From the NCBI RefSeq assembly GCF_023091745.1, contig NC_068934.1:20662434-20726433 (forward strand): a DNA stretch of 64,000 nt, written 5' to 3'. Positions 45,724 through 57,404 of this stretch are shown piece by piece. The stretch comes from Budorcas taxicolor (taxonomy: Eukaryota; Chordata; Mammalia; Artiodactyla; Bovidae). A program made the translations under genes and the position numbers. Below the pieces are notes generated by a model. That model was not told the origin of the DNA, made no database searches, and saw nothing but the letters and a program-made list of their open reading frames with translations. Each line of letters starts with the position of its first letter. Position 1 is the stretch's first letter.

Positions 45724-47336
45724 AAGTACCCATAATTAGTACCAAACTTTGGGCAAAGGATATAAGAGGGAACAAACCTCCTTCAGAATGCTACTAATTA
45801 GATTAGCACTGGTATATAAGGTAGATTTTCAGTAATTTTAAGTAAATACTGAGAAAAATCTGCAATCAATAATAATGACTCAGATATAAGAAATCAGTAA
45901 CCCAGTGGAGTGATGTGGGGAAAAACAGTGTATGGACACATGAAAGGGAATCAGAACAACTTCAACATGTATTGTAACAAGGAGGAAGATGGTATAAGAG
46001 TGGGAAGAGGGGACCTGAGACGAGAAGAAAGGGAGGAGGTGGAAGGGGAGCAGAAGCAGGAAGAGGAGGGGAACTGTAGAAGACCAGAATCAGATACAAT
46101 TAACGTGAGGGAGTCTAGGTTTCCATCACTTCCTTAGTAAAGCAGATAAGGAATGAAGAGATATTTGTATAAATACCTGTGATTCAATACAGTTTGGGAG
46201 GATTACTTCTGAAAGTAATTACACGTTACACATAAAACTCACCCAAAATGTGGGTCAGTCATTTTCAAAGAAACGTTTACACTGACTTCATGAAGTTCTG
46301 AATTAATTTTTCTGGATGCTGTTAAATAATTCTTAATGTGGGTTCTATAGAATACTGGCCCTATAGAATAGTAATTGTGATAACACCGCAAACAATTCTA
46401 TGAGAAATAAATTTGAAAACCATTTCTCTTTACTGCAGGACAGCCTGGAATTTGATTTAAAGAGAGTCTGGGGAGTCTTCAGAGGCAGACCAGAGGTACT
46501 TCCAAGGGAAGTACACTTTTCAGGCAATTAAATTCAAGACTGAAGTATCCAGTGGATATACATTCAGGCTGACAGCACAACTTGCAGAATGGGTGATCTC
46601 TGGAACTAAGTTTGTGCCAGCTGGGGTTGATGGTAGCAGACTGATGACAGAGATGACTAAATTTTGAGACTGCTAATAACCAGATAAAAAAGGAGCACTG
46701 TATTAGTGGTTTAAGGTCATTAATCAACCATTTCCACAGAGGAGATTGTGGTGGTTGAAAACCTCACTAATAATCAACCTAATTCAAATTCATGAGAGAC
46801 AACATTTTTATGCACCATATTTGTTTGAAAAATCAAGGGAATAGGAAGCACTAGGGAATAGAGGAGAAGTGAAAGTATAGTGAACAAGTATTTAAAAAAC
46901 GCTAAGCAGATAATTTGTATAGCACTTTTGGAATATAATTTGACAATGTATTTAACTGTCTTAAGGGTCCTATTACATTGTAACTCAGTATTGCCATTTT
47001 TTTTAAAAGAATGAACCTAAACAATAGTATAGGAAGAAAGGAAGCATCAATTAAAAATTGTTCATTATCTAATATTTTATAATAATGTAAAACCTAGAAA
47101 CAAATACTTTTCACAAGAGATGGTTAACTGAATTAATTCATCCCTTGACCAAGTTATCTCCTTACTGTTTCTCTTACATTTACATTGTAATCTGTGACAC
47201 AGAGAACAACCACTATTGGATTTCCTACCAAGAAAATGATCAGGATAAGGATTTTAATGACACAAAGATTTGTATTCAATAAAATATATTATATACACTA
47301 GAAAGCCCCTTAAGACTTTTGTATAAATGATAGTGA
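45724..47336. other. Unassigned sequence
   Basis: No clear repeat or gene. 45990-46080 is strongly purine-rich and gives a charged, accidental 75-codon frame (45910-46137). 46440-46740 has a longer minus-strand frame without splice or coding signs. Confidence 0.35.
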
Positions 47337-48008
47337 GGTGGTAACAGGCAGGAAGGCAGGAGGTCCCCAAGCGGCAGGAGGAAATAAACGGCAAGTGGCG
47401 GACTCTTTTTCTTTCCTTTGCTACACAAAATTAAAAGAGGTGTCTTTTACTTCTGTGTTGACCACAGGACCATACCTGGTTCTGCCTTGAGCTAACCAAT
47501 GTGTTTTTTCTCATGGGAAAGTTTTTCTTAAGCTATGTTAATGAAACTATCTATTTGCTTTGGAATTTGTCTTTCTTCAAAATGGTTCCACCTAAGACTT
47601 TTCTCTTTTCTCAAACCTTGGGCTGACAATGACTCAATTATTTTATGGCCATGGGGATGACACACGTCGTGCCATCCTATCTCAAAAACGCATATTGTCG
47701 GAGAGGGGCCGGTGAAATTCCCTCAGCCTTGGGGTGTCTCTCTTATCTGATTCATAGCTTTCTAACAAACATGAAACACCTTGCTAAAAACTAGCAAGGG
47801 GGCACTCTTTCTGTTCCCTTCTGATGTCTATGTCAGAAGCTTTCCTTATCTCTACATTACATTTTAATAAAACTTTGCTACACAAAAAACTCCAAGTAGC
47901 TCCAAGTAGTCAAGTCTCTGACCCTGGATTGACATTCTCTCCTCCGGAGGTCACAGATCCCACCATAACACATGGCTTGCAGCAGCAACCTTTCAGTAGT
48001 CTGTGACA
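47337..48008 (+). mobile_element. Ruminant endogenous retrovirus LTR (solo)
   Basis: About 670 bases of LTR-type sequence: 'aacaggcaggaaggcaggag' at the 5' side, 'ccatacctggttctgccttg', 'gatgacacacgtcgtgccat', 'catgaaacaccttgctaaaa', 'gctttccttatctctacatt', then AATAAA in 'ttttaataaaactttgctac' near 47862 and a 3' part ending 'agtctgtgaca'. It resembles bovine BTLTR-type (class II-like) LTRs, but the class is an inference. No internal retroviral region lies on either side, so it is a solo LTR. Edges are approximate and no TSD was found. Confidence 0.75.
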
Positions 48009-48354
48009 GAGATTAAAACAGACCAAACTTCTTGGGACTTTTTGAGCCAGCAGCATAAAAACATAGAAAATTAAAAAACAAACAAACTTGTGGGAGATTT
48101 ATTCTAAGTTTCTTCACTCAAATCCTTACTCAAAAATCAGGAAATTCTACCTCTGAGAGAGAGTTTTCTAGGTTGCAAGTAACAGAAATAGATGCCTGCT
48201 ACCCTACAAAAAATGTTTGTATGTGTGCTTATATGCATCTACATAGACGTATATATAGAACTGCTAGACTCAAGGATTTTGATGGTATAGTATGTTTGCA
48301 GGATGAGGCTTGGAAAATATGCACCAAGGTACCACTACAGCTACTCTTAAGGGA

Positions 48355-48572
48355 GGGGTTTCTCAGGTGGCTCAGTGACAAAGAATCCCCCTGCCAATGC
48401 AGGAGCCACAGGAGACATGGGTTCAATCCCTGGTTTGGGAAGATCCCTTGGAGGAAGAAATGGCAACCCACTGCATTATTCATATTAGGATAATCCAGTG
48501 GACAGAGAAGCCTGCTGGGCTATAGTCTGAGGGGTTGCAAAGAGTCAGACATGACTGAGTGACTGAGCATGC
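48355..48572 (+). mobile_element. Bov-tA SINE, sense, with TSD
   Basis: Flanks 'actcttaaggga' (48343-48354) and 'actcgtaaggga' (48573-48584) match at 11 of 12 bases. The body has 'ggtttctcaggtggctcagt', 'gggttcaatccctggtttgg' and 'gagtcagacatgactgagtg'. Confidence 0.94.
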
Positions 48573-48584
48573 ACTCGTAAGGGA

Positions 48585-49538
48585 TCCTCCAGAATATCCT
48601 CTAAGTATTCAAAATTTTGGTAGAATATGTATGATCAGGAGGTTTAAGTAATATGATTGTTCAAGAGACAAACAGCAGAAGGGTCTGCCTTCCCTCAGCG
48701 CTTATAAACAGAAGGCAACAGAAGCAGCAGTAAGACTACAACCAAAGGAAAAGTCCTCCAGAGGTGAGAGTAAAATGCAGATAAGATAATGAGACAGATT
48801 AAATGTGCTGAAGCTAAAAATGGACAAAGTTTACTACAATAATCTCCAGGGTTGCTTTGTACTCACCAAGGGCAGTTATCAAAACCATAAAATATTCTAC
48901 TCACAAGATGATGCTCTATTTTATAATACCAAATACAAGCTCTCCTTCCCTTTATAGGAGATCCCTGGACTCTTTCATCCAAGATTCATTATCTATTGGA
49001 TCATACTTACATGACCTGCTAAATAATTCTATTTAGGCTGCTTTTTTCTATTAGGTTTTACCTGCTTATACTTGTTTTATCATTTCATTCATCATCTGGG
49101 TTATTATCTGCAGTTTTTGCTAAGCTGTCTCACTAAGAATGAAAGTCACAGAATCTATGGTGGTAATATCCTTTAAGAGGAGACAATTTTTTTACTCTCT
49201 TTTTCTAATCAAGTAGCAAATTCTCAATATTATATTCTACTTATTTAAGATATATGATCCCTCCTCTTATCACTGATGTCTATTAATGATTCTGAAAATA
49301 TCTGTAAAGAGAGTTTCCCTAAAGAGATAACATACTTCAAATACTATATGGATTGTGCCTCAAACTGACTGTAATCTTAATTCCAACAGCATTTTCTGTA
49401 ATTCTGCCATATACTTGTTTGGAGCGTGTTTATGAAGATGAATGAGACCTGCCATCTGACTTCAACCTACAATATACTGAGAAATACAGACATAGATTGA
49501 ACATGCTATATTACTGACTCAGTAAATTGTAGTTATTG
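48585..49538. other. Unassigned sequence
   Basis: AT-rich, with no repeat or coding signal I can name in about 950 bases. Confidence 0.4.
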
Positions 49539-49542
49539 ATAT

Positions 49543-50058
49543 TGAATGAGGAAACAGAACAGGCTCCGTCTTGAAAGCAGGACTCCATCTTGGGCTTGAC
49601 TAAGGACTTTGAGCTATATGTCCAGTATTTATGGAAATAACATACGAACTGGAAAACCAGACCCCCAGGAAGGAAGAGTCCCAGGGCTCATACCTAGACT
49701 CTTCATTGCCTAAAAAAAACCCTGATTATCTGTGTCACTGAATAGAATCATAAATTCTATTATGCTTATTGGGGTACGACCACCAGCTTATTGATAATTG
49801 TCCACTGTTAACTACCTAGGCTTAAGGCATATGGATCACAGTTAACTTTCTTTTCCTTTGTTCCGACTAGTTTCAGGGAATTTGGGGGGGTGGGTTTGGG
49901 CACGTACACTAAGGGTATATAAAGTTTTCGCAAAAACTAGTTGGGGTCCTTGGCTAAGAGGAGACTCTGCCTTGGGCCTGCCAGTGTAATAAACTGCACT
50001 CCACTATCTGCATTGTCCTTCTGAGTGAGTTTGTTTCTCAGAATGTGTGGCTACAACA
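49543..50058 (+). mobile_element. Solo endogenous retrovirus LTR (class I-like), 4-base TSD
   Basis: A 516-base LTR starting TG ('tgaatgaggaaacagaac') and ending CA ('gtgtggctacaaca'). It is flanked by ATAT at 49539-49542 and 50059-50062. A promoter-like 'gggtatataaag' is near 49914 and 'gtaataaactgcactcc' near 49986 carries the polyadenylation signal, followed by a G/T-rich stretch. The 4-base duplication fits gamma-type (class I) elements. No coding region is present: the provirus has been reduced to one LTR by recombination. Confidence 0.88.
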
Positions 50059-50174
50059 ATATCAGCTAGGTTTTGTGGAATCCAGGGGAGGGAAATTCCC
50101 ATTTCTGGGAGACTGGGAAGGCTTCTCAGAAAGGTTAATATTTACATTTTACTTTGAATGTCACAGTAGACCTC

Positions 50175-50217
50175 TCCTCCTCTCTCTCTCTCACACACAC
50201 ACAAACACACACACACA
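50175..50217. repeat. (TC)n/(AC)n microsatellite
   Basis: A CT run passing into CA repeats with one AAAC interruption. It is a likely length-variable site. Confidence 0.9.
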
Positions 50218-50490
50218 GAGCCATAATCTAAATATAACATAACTTCTTTCTGTCTTACCTCCCTTTTAGCAAGGGCAGGCTAGCACTGAAGTTGAAACTA
50301 GGCGTGGCTTAGAGAGAATGAGAGGGAAATTTAGAAAAATTTGCAAGCTGGACAGAAGTGACTCAGGAATTAAAGTATCTGAAATGTGAAATCTGATGAG
50401 GAAACAATAAGAAAAAAGAACAGCTTTTTGTAATGATATACATCTTTTTCCATGGGCAAGAAGGGAGATTTAAAATGTTTCATGTTAGTT

Positions 50491-50756
50491 TGGAGAAGGC
50501 AATGGCACCCCACTCTAGTACTCTTGCCTGGAGAATCCCACGGACGGAGGACCCTGGAAGGCTGCAGTCCATGGGGTCACTAAGAGTCGGACACGACTGA
50601 GCGACTTCACTTTCGCTTTTCACTTTCATGCATTGGAGAAGGAAATGGCAGCCCACTCCTGTGTTCTTGCCTGGAGAATCCCAGGGACGGGGGAGCCTGG
50701 TGGGCTGCCGTCTATGGGGTCGCACAGAGTCGGGCACGACTGACGTGACTTAGCAG
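50491..50756 (+). mobile_element. Bov-A2 SINE dimer, sense, with 13-base TSD
   Basis: 'catgttagtttgg' at 50481-50493 and 50757-50769 flanks a sense Bov-A2: 'ggagaaggcaatggcacccc', 'cttcactttcgcttttcact' at the unit joint, and 'tgacgtgacttagcagc' at the tail. The AGC tail is only two units long. The first bases of the SINE overlap the TSD. Confidence 0.96.
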
Positions 50757-51319
50757 CATGTTAGTTTGGGGGGAAAGTGGGGATGGCACAGATAATATAA
50801 GATTAAAACAGAGAGGGTGGGAATATTTCCTTAAACAAACAAAAAAAAAAAAAGAAAAGAAAGAAACTTTAGTTTCACACAATGATCAATGAAATTAGTA
50901 CCCTTCTGTTTAAAAGACTAACAAATTTGCTACTCTCCGGCACTGATACCATTTTACGCTCTGCAATCCATGCTTTCCTCTAAATTGCTTTGCCAGTATG
51001 TGTGAGGATGAGTGCTTTTAATTCTACATCTGCTCAACTTAGCTGAACAGCTCTTAAAACTCCCAAAGGAAGACTTTGTCATAGGGTGGAAAATCTTCTG
51101 GAATAGATTCCTGAAGATGATTTGGGAAAGGTCCAAAAGGTGCTGGGCAAAAAAAAAAAAAAAGGAAAAATCAATAATATTTGTTATGTGAACAGGTTCT
51201 TGGAAGGCTGTTGGCTCTTATAATTCCCTCTATTTTGTTGTTCTTCCGTTCTCCTGATTACCTGTAGGAGAAAGCATCATTAGGTAGCCAGGATGTTTAA
51301 CATCTGCTTGACACCATTG

Positions 51320-52071
51320 AACTAAAGAGCCTCTTGATGAAAGTGAAAGAGGAGAGTGAAAAAGTTGCCTTAAAGCTCAACATTCAGAAAACTAAGATCA
51401 TGGCATCTGGTTCCTTCACTTCATGGCAAGTAGATGGGGAAACAGTGGATACAGTGGCTGACTTTATTTCTCTGGGCTCCAAAATCACTGCAGATGGTGA
51501 TTGCAGCCATGAAATTAAAAGACGCTTGCTCTTTGGAAGGAAAGTTATGACCAACCTAGACATCATATTCAAAAGCAGAGACATTACTTTGCCAACAAAG
51601 GTCCGTCTAGTCAAGGCTATGGTTTTTCCAGTGGTCATTTATGGATGTGAGAGTTGGACTATAAAGAAAGCTGAGTGCCAAAAAATTGATGCTTTTGAAC
51701 CGTAGTGTTGGAGAAGACTCTTGAGAGTCCCTTGGACTGCAAGGAGATCCAATCAGTCCATCCCAAAGGAGATCAGTCCTGGGTGCTCATTGGAGGGACT
51801 AATGCTGAAGCTGAAACTCCAGACCTTTGGCCACCTGGTGAGAAAAACGGACTCATTTGAAAAGACCCTGATGTTGGGAAAGATTGACGGCAGGAGGAGA
51901 AGGGGACGACAGAGGATGAGATGGTTGGATGGAATCACCAACTCGATGGACATGGGTTTGGGTGAACTCAGGGAATTGGTGATGGACAGGGAGGCCTGGT
52001 GTGCTGCGGTTCATGGGGTCACAAGGAGTCGGACATGACTGAGCAACTGAACTGAACTGAACTGAACTGAC
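51320..52071 (+). mobile_element. BovB 3' end with 11-base TSD
   Basis: 'tgacaccattg' flanks it at 51309-51319 and 52072-52082. It starts after YADD, at 'aactaaagagcctcttgatg', and ends in four 'actga' units. The frame is open 51334-51705 (to a TAG replacing Trp at 51703-51705) and again 51721-52038 for the C-terminal region. It is a fairly young copy. Confidence 0.97.
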
Positions 52072-52083
52072 TGACACCATTGG

Positions 52084-52194
52084 TGGAGAAAGAAATGGCA
52101 ACCCACTCCAGTATTCTTGCCTGGAGAATCCCATGGACAGAGGAGCCTGGTGGGCTACAGTCCATAGGGTCGCAAAGAGTCAGACATGACTAAC

Positions 52195-52235
<41 letters not shown>
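52084..52235 (+). mobile_element. Bov-A monomer SINE with (AC)20 tail
   Basis: Starts 'ggagaaagaaatggcaaccc' right after the BovB 3' TSD, runs to 'gagtcagacatgactaac', and ends in an AC microsatellite at 52197-52235. SINE tails of this kind are a known source of ruminant CA repeats. The SINE abuts the BovB with one base between them. Confidence 0.93.
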
Positions 52236-52237
<2 letters not shown>

Positions 52238-52549
52238 GCTTCATTAAAATGTTGCCAAAAGGAAGAATATGGCAAAACCAAAGATGAGAAGTAATCCAGA
52301 CCATCAAAGTGCAAATGAAAAGTACACCTCATACATTCCTGGGAACTTCAAATCTAAGTTTTCCCACTGTTTGGAGTCTTCTTTATCATAAGAGAGAAAG
52401 CAAGTGATTTATATTGACTGGTAAAAGGAATCCTTCCTCCTTCCTTTGGTGGAAACGTACTATTAATTTATCCTCTTAAAGGAAAAAAGAAAGCGTATGG
52501 TCCATAATTTATACTATCTCTTAACTGGGTCGCCTAGTAACACTTTAAC

Positions 52550-52573
52550 TTTTTTTTTTTTTTTTTTTTTTTT
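52550..52573. repeat. Poly-T run (24 T)
   Basis: A pure T run, possibly the antisense tail of a retroelement, but no element could be assigned beside it. Confidence 0.85.
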
Positions 52574-52839
52574 AACATCAAGAGACATTACTCAGCTTCT
52601 TTCTGTTAGCTATAATGCTTTCCTGGGAAACAGGTTTAAAGACTGGAATTAATACCATTAGCACCAACTGTCCACCTCAACGTGACCTCAATCTATCTCC
52701 AGGCTCATCTCCCACTAAACTGCTGGGAGTTGTCAGAATCTCATTTTCTAATTAAGTATTCTAATCAAAGTATTTCTCAAGCATTGTGGTTATATTTCTG
52801 CCATTTGCTACACTTCTGCACTGACTGAAATCCTCTGAA

Positions 52840-53065
52840 GTCCACCAAGCTTAACAAAAATATCATTTCTATGAAGCTTTCCTGGTTTTAAAGACCCCCA
52901 AATAGCTTCTCCATTTTTTTTCACAGTACACATCATCTTGACAGATGCATTCAGCTTCCCAACTGCACGGCTCTAAGTGGGTTACTGTATTCCTTTTGCT
53001 CTGTTCCTCACAGCATGTAGCACAGCACTTCGCACACAGCAGTGTTTGATAAACATTATCTATTC
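52840..53065 (+). mobile_element. L2 LINE 3' end
   Basis: 'tttctatgaagctttcctgg', 'ttttcacagtacacatcatc', 'ttgctctgttcctcacagc' and 'agcacagcacttcgcacaca' then 'ttgataaac' follow the L2 3' end in order. It is ancient and diverged. Confidence 0.65.
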
Positions 53066-53746
53066 CATCCCCTGTTTCCAATAGATTGGTTAAAGAAAAA
53101 TGGGGCTGTTTGCATGTTACTAAATGGATCATTAAATCTGGTAGATGTCACTTTGCTTATAAAAAAGCTCTTGAACGGTCTTCCCCTTGGAACCTCTGGT
53201 TCTAGGCTGGTTGTCATGGCTAACAGAAGAGTCACTGTAGGTTTCGACAAGAAATATGTCTAATCCCCTTCCCTGATAGGGAGGTTATACAGAGAATTAC
53301 CCTCATGAGATAATTTCAGGTCTTCCTGTGAGCCAGGAATTGTGAAGAACTCTTTAGTTATAGTCTTATAAGGATGCTAGGGGAGAACTAAGATAGGTTC
53401 ATGACAATTTGCAAAGAATAATACAAGGCAAAATTTAAAATATATCATTCCACAGGGCCAAAAAAACTCCTAGAAATGCATGGTAGAGACATTTAGCATG
53501 AATGAGGGGGAAATTCGAGAGAGTAAGTGGCAGCAAGGGTGGAGGTGGCTTGGGATAGTCACAGAGACGGAGTGTTGAGCCACGCTACACCTGCCATGCC
53601 CACTAGCCTGCACTGAATGGGCAAACCAGGGACAGCAAAAGGGACAGGCAAAGAAGAAGCAAAACGGCTGAACCTTTAGGATCGATCTTTAAAAATCATC
53701 ATGTATTTAATATTTGCCATGGGCAGACTGAGCAGGGCAAGTGTTT
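53066..53746. other. Unassigned sequence
   Basis: No named feature. Overlapping frames on both strands at 53042-53263 look accidental. Confidence 0.4.
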
Positions 53747-53755
53747 ATATACTAT

Positions 53756-53938
53756 TACAGTGAAAGTCACTCAGTCACGTCTGACTCTTTTGTGACCCCC
53801 TGGACTATACAGTTCATGGAATTCTCCAGACCAGAATACTGGAGTGGGTTGCTGTTCCCTTCTCCAGGGATATTCCAATGCAGGGATTGAACCCAGGTCT
53901 TCTGCATTGCAGGCGGATTCTTTACCACCTGAATCACA
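53756..53938 (-). mobile_element. Bov-tA SINE, antisense, with 9-base TSD
   Basis: 'atatactat' at 53747-53755 and 53939-53947 flanks an antisense Bov-tA with 'gaaagtcactcagtcacgtc', 'aatactggagtgggttgctg', 'gcagggattgaacccaggtc' and 'gcaggcggattctttaccac'. Confidence 0.94.
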
Positions 53939-54199
53939 ATATACTATGATACACCATTATTAAAACTTCTCAATAAATATTTTAAGGTAGATTAAATGAT
54001 GGTACTTTGAAAATGAGAACAATGTAAGTATTAACTAACAGAAATAGTAGTTAACAATTTAGTAAGAACTTTCCAGGTTCTTAAAATTCTTCTCAACATC
54101 TGATACCAGTTTTCAGGTGAGAATATGTTAGAGCACCTAAGACTCTCTCCCCCATGCGTGATTGTTTAAATTCACATTCTTCTGGGAGATAATGATAGA

Positions 54200-54700
54200 A
54201 AACAGTGCACCATAATGTTGACTTTATTCTCCTCTTTAATGTGGTTTTAATTTACATTTTCTTAATGCAAATTCTAATGTCCTTATTAGTAATTTGATTA
54301 TTTTCTTTGAAGGAATGCCTATACTTTGCTCACTTCAAATTGAGTTTCCATTATTGAGTTGGAAAATTTATTTATTTATTCTGGATACAAGTCCTTTAAT
54401 CAGTATGATTTGAAACAGTTGATCTCATTGTACAGGTTATCTTCTTACTATTTTGTTTTCTGAAGAAAAACATTTCAATTTTGATGAAGTCCAATTTATC
54501 TTTTTTTTTTTTTACTTGTTCTTTGTGCTAAATCTAAGAAGCTAAACCAAGGTTACAAATATTTACTCATGTGTTTTCTACTAATTTTTAAAAATAGTTT
54601 TAGCTCATATATATGTCTACATTTCATTTTGACATAATGCCTGTATGTGATATCTAGCCACAGGGAATGGAGTAGTTCTTTTCAGTGTAGGATTAATGCC
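54200..54700 (-). mobile_element. Old L1 ORF2 fragment, antisense
   Basis: Antisense L1: 'ctttgaaggaatgcctata', 'tctggatacaagtcctttaa', 'ttttgatgaagtccaattta' and 'gtgctaaatctaagaagcta'. It is diverged and no frame survives. Confidence 0.75.
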
Positions 54701-56237
54701 AAATTTGAATTTAAGGAATAATGATGAGCTATCATACTAAGTCAGAAGACAAGCTTCCCATATGCCCCACAGTGGGAAGTCCTCCAAGTTTCATTTACAT
54801 CCAATGCAAATGTACACTTAACAACTGTCTTCCTGTGGCTGCACAAATCTTAAAACATGGAAAACTATTATAATCCATACTAAACTTATTTTCTTCAAAA
54901 TCATTTATAGACTATAATTAATACTGTGGAAAAAATCACATTATTTAACCTCAAGTGCCCCTTTCTCCCAGTGTTATAATTAAAACCTACATTTTATTCA
55001 CTTTCAAAAATGTCTTTCACCTCCTATGTTAGCTAAATCATGTGAGAACAGAGTACTGAGTGAGAGGAATAAGGGAAATAAAAGGGTAGGGAAATGTAGT
55101 ATATGTGGTCAAATGTGGTAACCTCTTTAGTAAATGTGTGTATACATAGAAGGTGATCTGGAACAAAGAGTAATTCATCCTGTTTAACTCAGTTTCCCCC
55201 TCTTTCATATTAATTTAGGCCTGTATGAACTTTGTTCTATTTAAACGATAAGAGCATGTATAGATTTTTTTATCAACTCTGTACCATGTACTTATGAAAC
55301 CTATTAGCTGGAAATAAGGAAGCAGTGAGATAACCATTAAGAGTGAAGTGGTAGAAGTGGGACAGTGGTGAGCAGATACAGATGTCTGTGTGGGGCCGGG
55401 CCATAACAACTGGGGCTCATCTGTACTGTGTTCCTGGCTAATCAGTGGGCCTACAGTGGAGGCAGGTATGAAACATCCAACAGAGTATATATAACAGGCC
55501 ACAGAAATGTGACTGAATCCAGTCATTGTGATTAATGAGTGATAAGTGTGTTTTATCTCTCAAGAACATTGCTTCTCAAAATGGAGGTGAGATAAGCCAA
55601 AAAGTGAAGCCCTGAAAGGGACATGCAGACAAGGATCTTAGAAGGTTTTGCTTCTTTTGTGTGTTTCTTGCTGTTCTTGTTTGTCCCTCCCCTCAAAGTG
55701 TACAGGCTCAGATTCACTCAAACTATACCTCATCCTGCTTTGCACAAGAACATCTCTAAGGATTATACTGTTGACAGGCTTTTCATCATTCAAAAGGAAA
55801 GGATGTAGCTTTATTTTCTAACTTTATACGGGTCATTAAAGTTCTTTGCATTTTCCAATAGCTCTTTAGTTTTTCCAAATGCTTCTGGTGAGACAGTCAA
55901 GACAGGGAGATATACAGAGCAATGGGACATTATTTATTATTCCAATTTTTCTAGGTTTGATAACAATTCCTTAGAAACTTTCTCCCCCAGTGAGAAATGA
56001 GAACAACTTTGTCCTAGTAAGTTACTTGAGTTGCCCTGGAAACCATTGTGCTGTCTGAAAAGAATAATTTTATCTTTAAAGAGAGCATCTTTCAATATAG
56101 TTAATATACTCTTTCAGGAAAAAGAAGGCAGAAAAACAATTATATTTTCTATTTAGGGGATGGAATGAAGCTAGAATGACAAAATTCATTTTCAGAAAGA
56201 CAGGAAAAAGATGCTTCTCTAAAGATGTGGTGGTTTA
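54701..56237. other. Unassigned 1.5-kb stretch
   Basis: No repeat I can name. A very good pyrimidine tract and AG near 55640-55699 on the plus strand ('gtccctcccctcaaag') has no usable donor within the next 120 bases. Confidence 0.35.
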
Positions 56238-56437
56238 TTTACTAAGTCGTTTCCGACTCTTTGCAACCTCATGGACTGTAGCCCACGAGGCTCCTCTGTC
56301 CATGGGATTTTCCAGGAAAGAACACTGGAGTGGGTTGTCATTCCCTTCTCCAGGGAATCTTCTCAACCCAGGGAATTGAACCTGGATCTCTGGTACTGCA
56401 GGCAGCTTCTTTACCATCTGAACCACCAGGGAAGCCT
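56238..56437 (-). mobile_element. Bov-tA SINE, antisense
   Basis: 'aagtcgtttccgactctttg', 'gggattttccaggaaagaac', 'agggaattgaacctggatct' and 'tgaaccaccagggaagcc'. It is nearly full length. Confidence 0.93.
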
Positions 56438-56535
56438 TCAGAAGCATGCTAAACGACTTTAAGCTATAACTATTTCATGGATTTTACTCGAGTTCACCCC
56501 TGAATGCAGCTCAAGATAATAAAATAATCATAGTT

Positions 56536-56690
56536 CACAGTTATCAAGTGCTTACGTTACTGTGCCAGGTACCATCCTAAGTGCTCCAGGTATATTAACA
56601 TTGTCTTACATTTACAATTCTAAAAGGAACACAGAAAAATAATTCGTTTTCAAGAGTTTGTAAAGGGGCAGTGCTAGGATTCTTCTACAT
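56536..56690 (-). mobile_element. MIR SINE, antisense
   Basis: 'agttatcaagtgcttacgtt', 'actgtgccaggtaccatcct', 'aagtgctccaggtatattaa' and 'gggcagtgctaggattc' follow antisense MIR. Confidence 0.75.
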
Positions 56691-57039
56691 TGAAAATTTG
56701 GTTTAGAAAGACTGAGATATTACCTTCTGTTGTACAGACTCAATAGTAAAATGCATGAGAAACAAGATTTTGACTCAATATAGAGAAATGTTTGGTTATA
56801 ATTAAGCTGTCTCACATAATTTTCTTTTCAAACACTCATGTTTTTCATATTAATATTATGCTAAAATTGTGGAGAAGAATTCACTCATTATCTATTTTCT
56901 GAATAATTGTTCAAGATTAAGGAAACATGTTCTAATAGGTTTTGTTAAAATTTATTTCTAAAATCAAATGGGCCTTTTTTTTTTTTTTTTTTTTGCTTGG
57001 GAGGAATTCTAACAAATCAGTTTCTTCAGTGGTTATGTC

Positions 57040-57350
57040 AATTCCCTTTATCTCTTTTTTAGTCAGTTTTGGTAAGTAATTATACATGTCTGTACATATT
57101 TGTGTAACTATTAAAATATATTGTCATACAATTTTTTCTTGTTTTATATTTTTAACATCTTTTGAGATTTGTAGTTACATAGTTACATACTCCTTTTCAC
57201 ATATTAATATAAGGTCACTTATTTTAATCATCTTCTTGACCAAACCTTTAGAATCTATTTTACTAGATTTTAGAATTTATCATTGTTTATTTTCCTTATA
57301 TTTGACTAGTGTCTTCTTTTTTGGCTCTTATTTATTTGCTTAGGTTTAAT
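57040..57350 (-). mobile_element. Old L1 ORF2 fragment, antisense
   Basis: AT-rich sequence with faint antisense L1 ORF2 lines: 'cagttttggtaagtaatta', 'gagatttgtagttacatag' and 'cttgaccaaacctttagaat'. It is old and weak. A poly-T at 56975-56994 precedes it. Confidence 0.5.
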
Positions 57351-57404
57351 TTTTTTTTTTCTTTCCTAACATGTCAAGTTGGATACTTGGATCATTATTA
57401 TTTT

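Noticed and set aside
45910..46137. 75-codon frame rich in Glu, Arg and Gly
   Set aside because: It reads a purine-rich low-complexity tract, with no gene signals.
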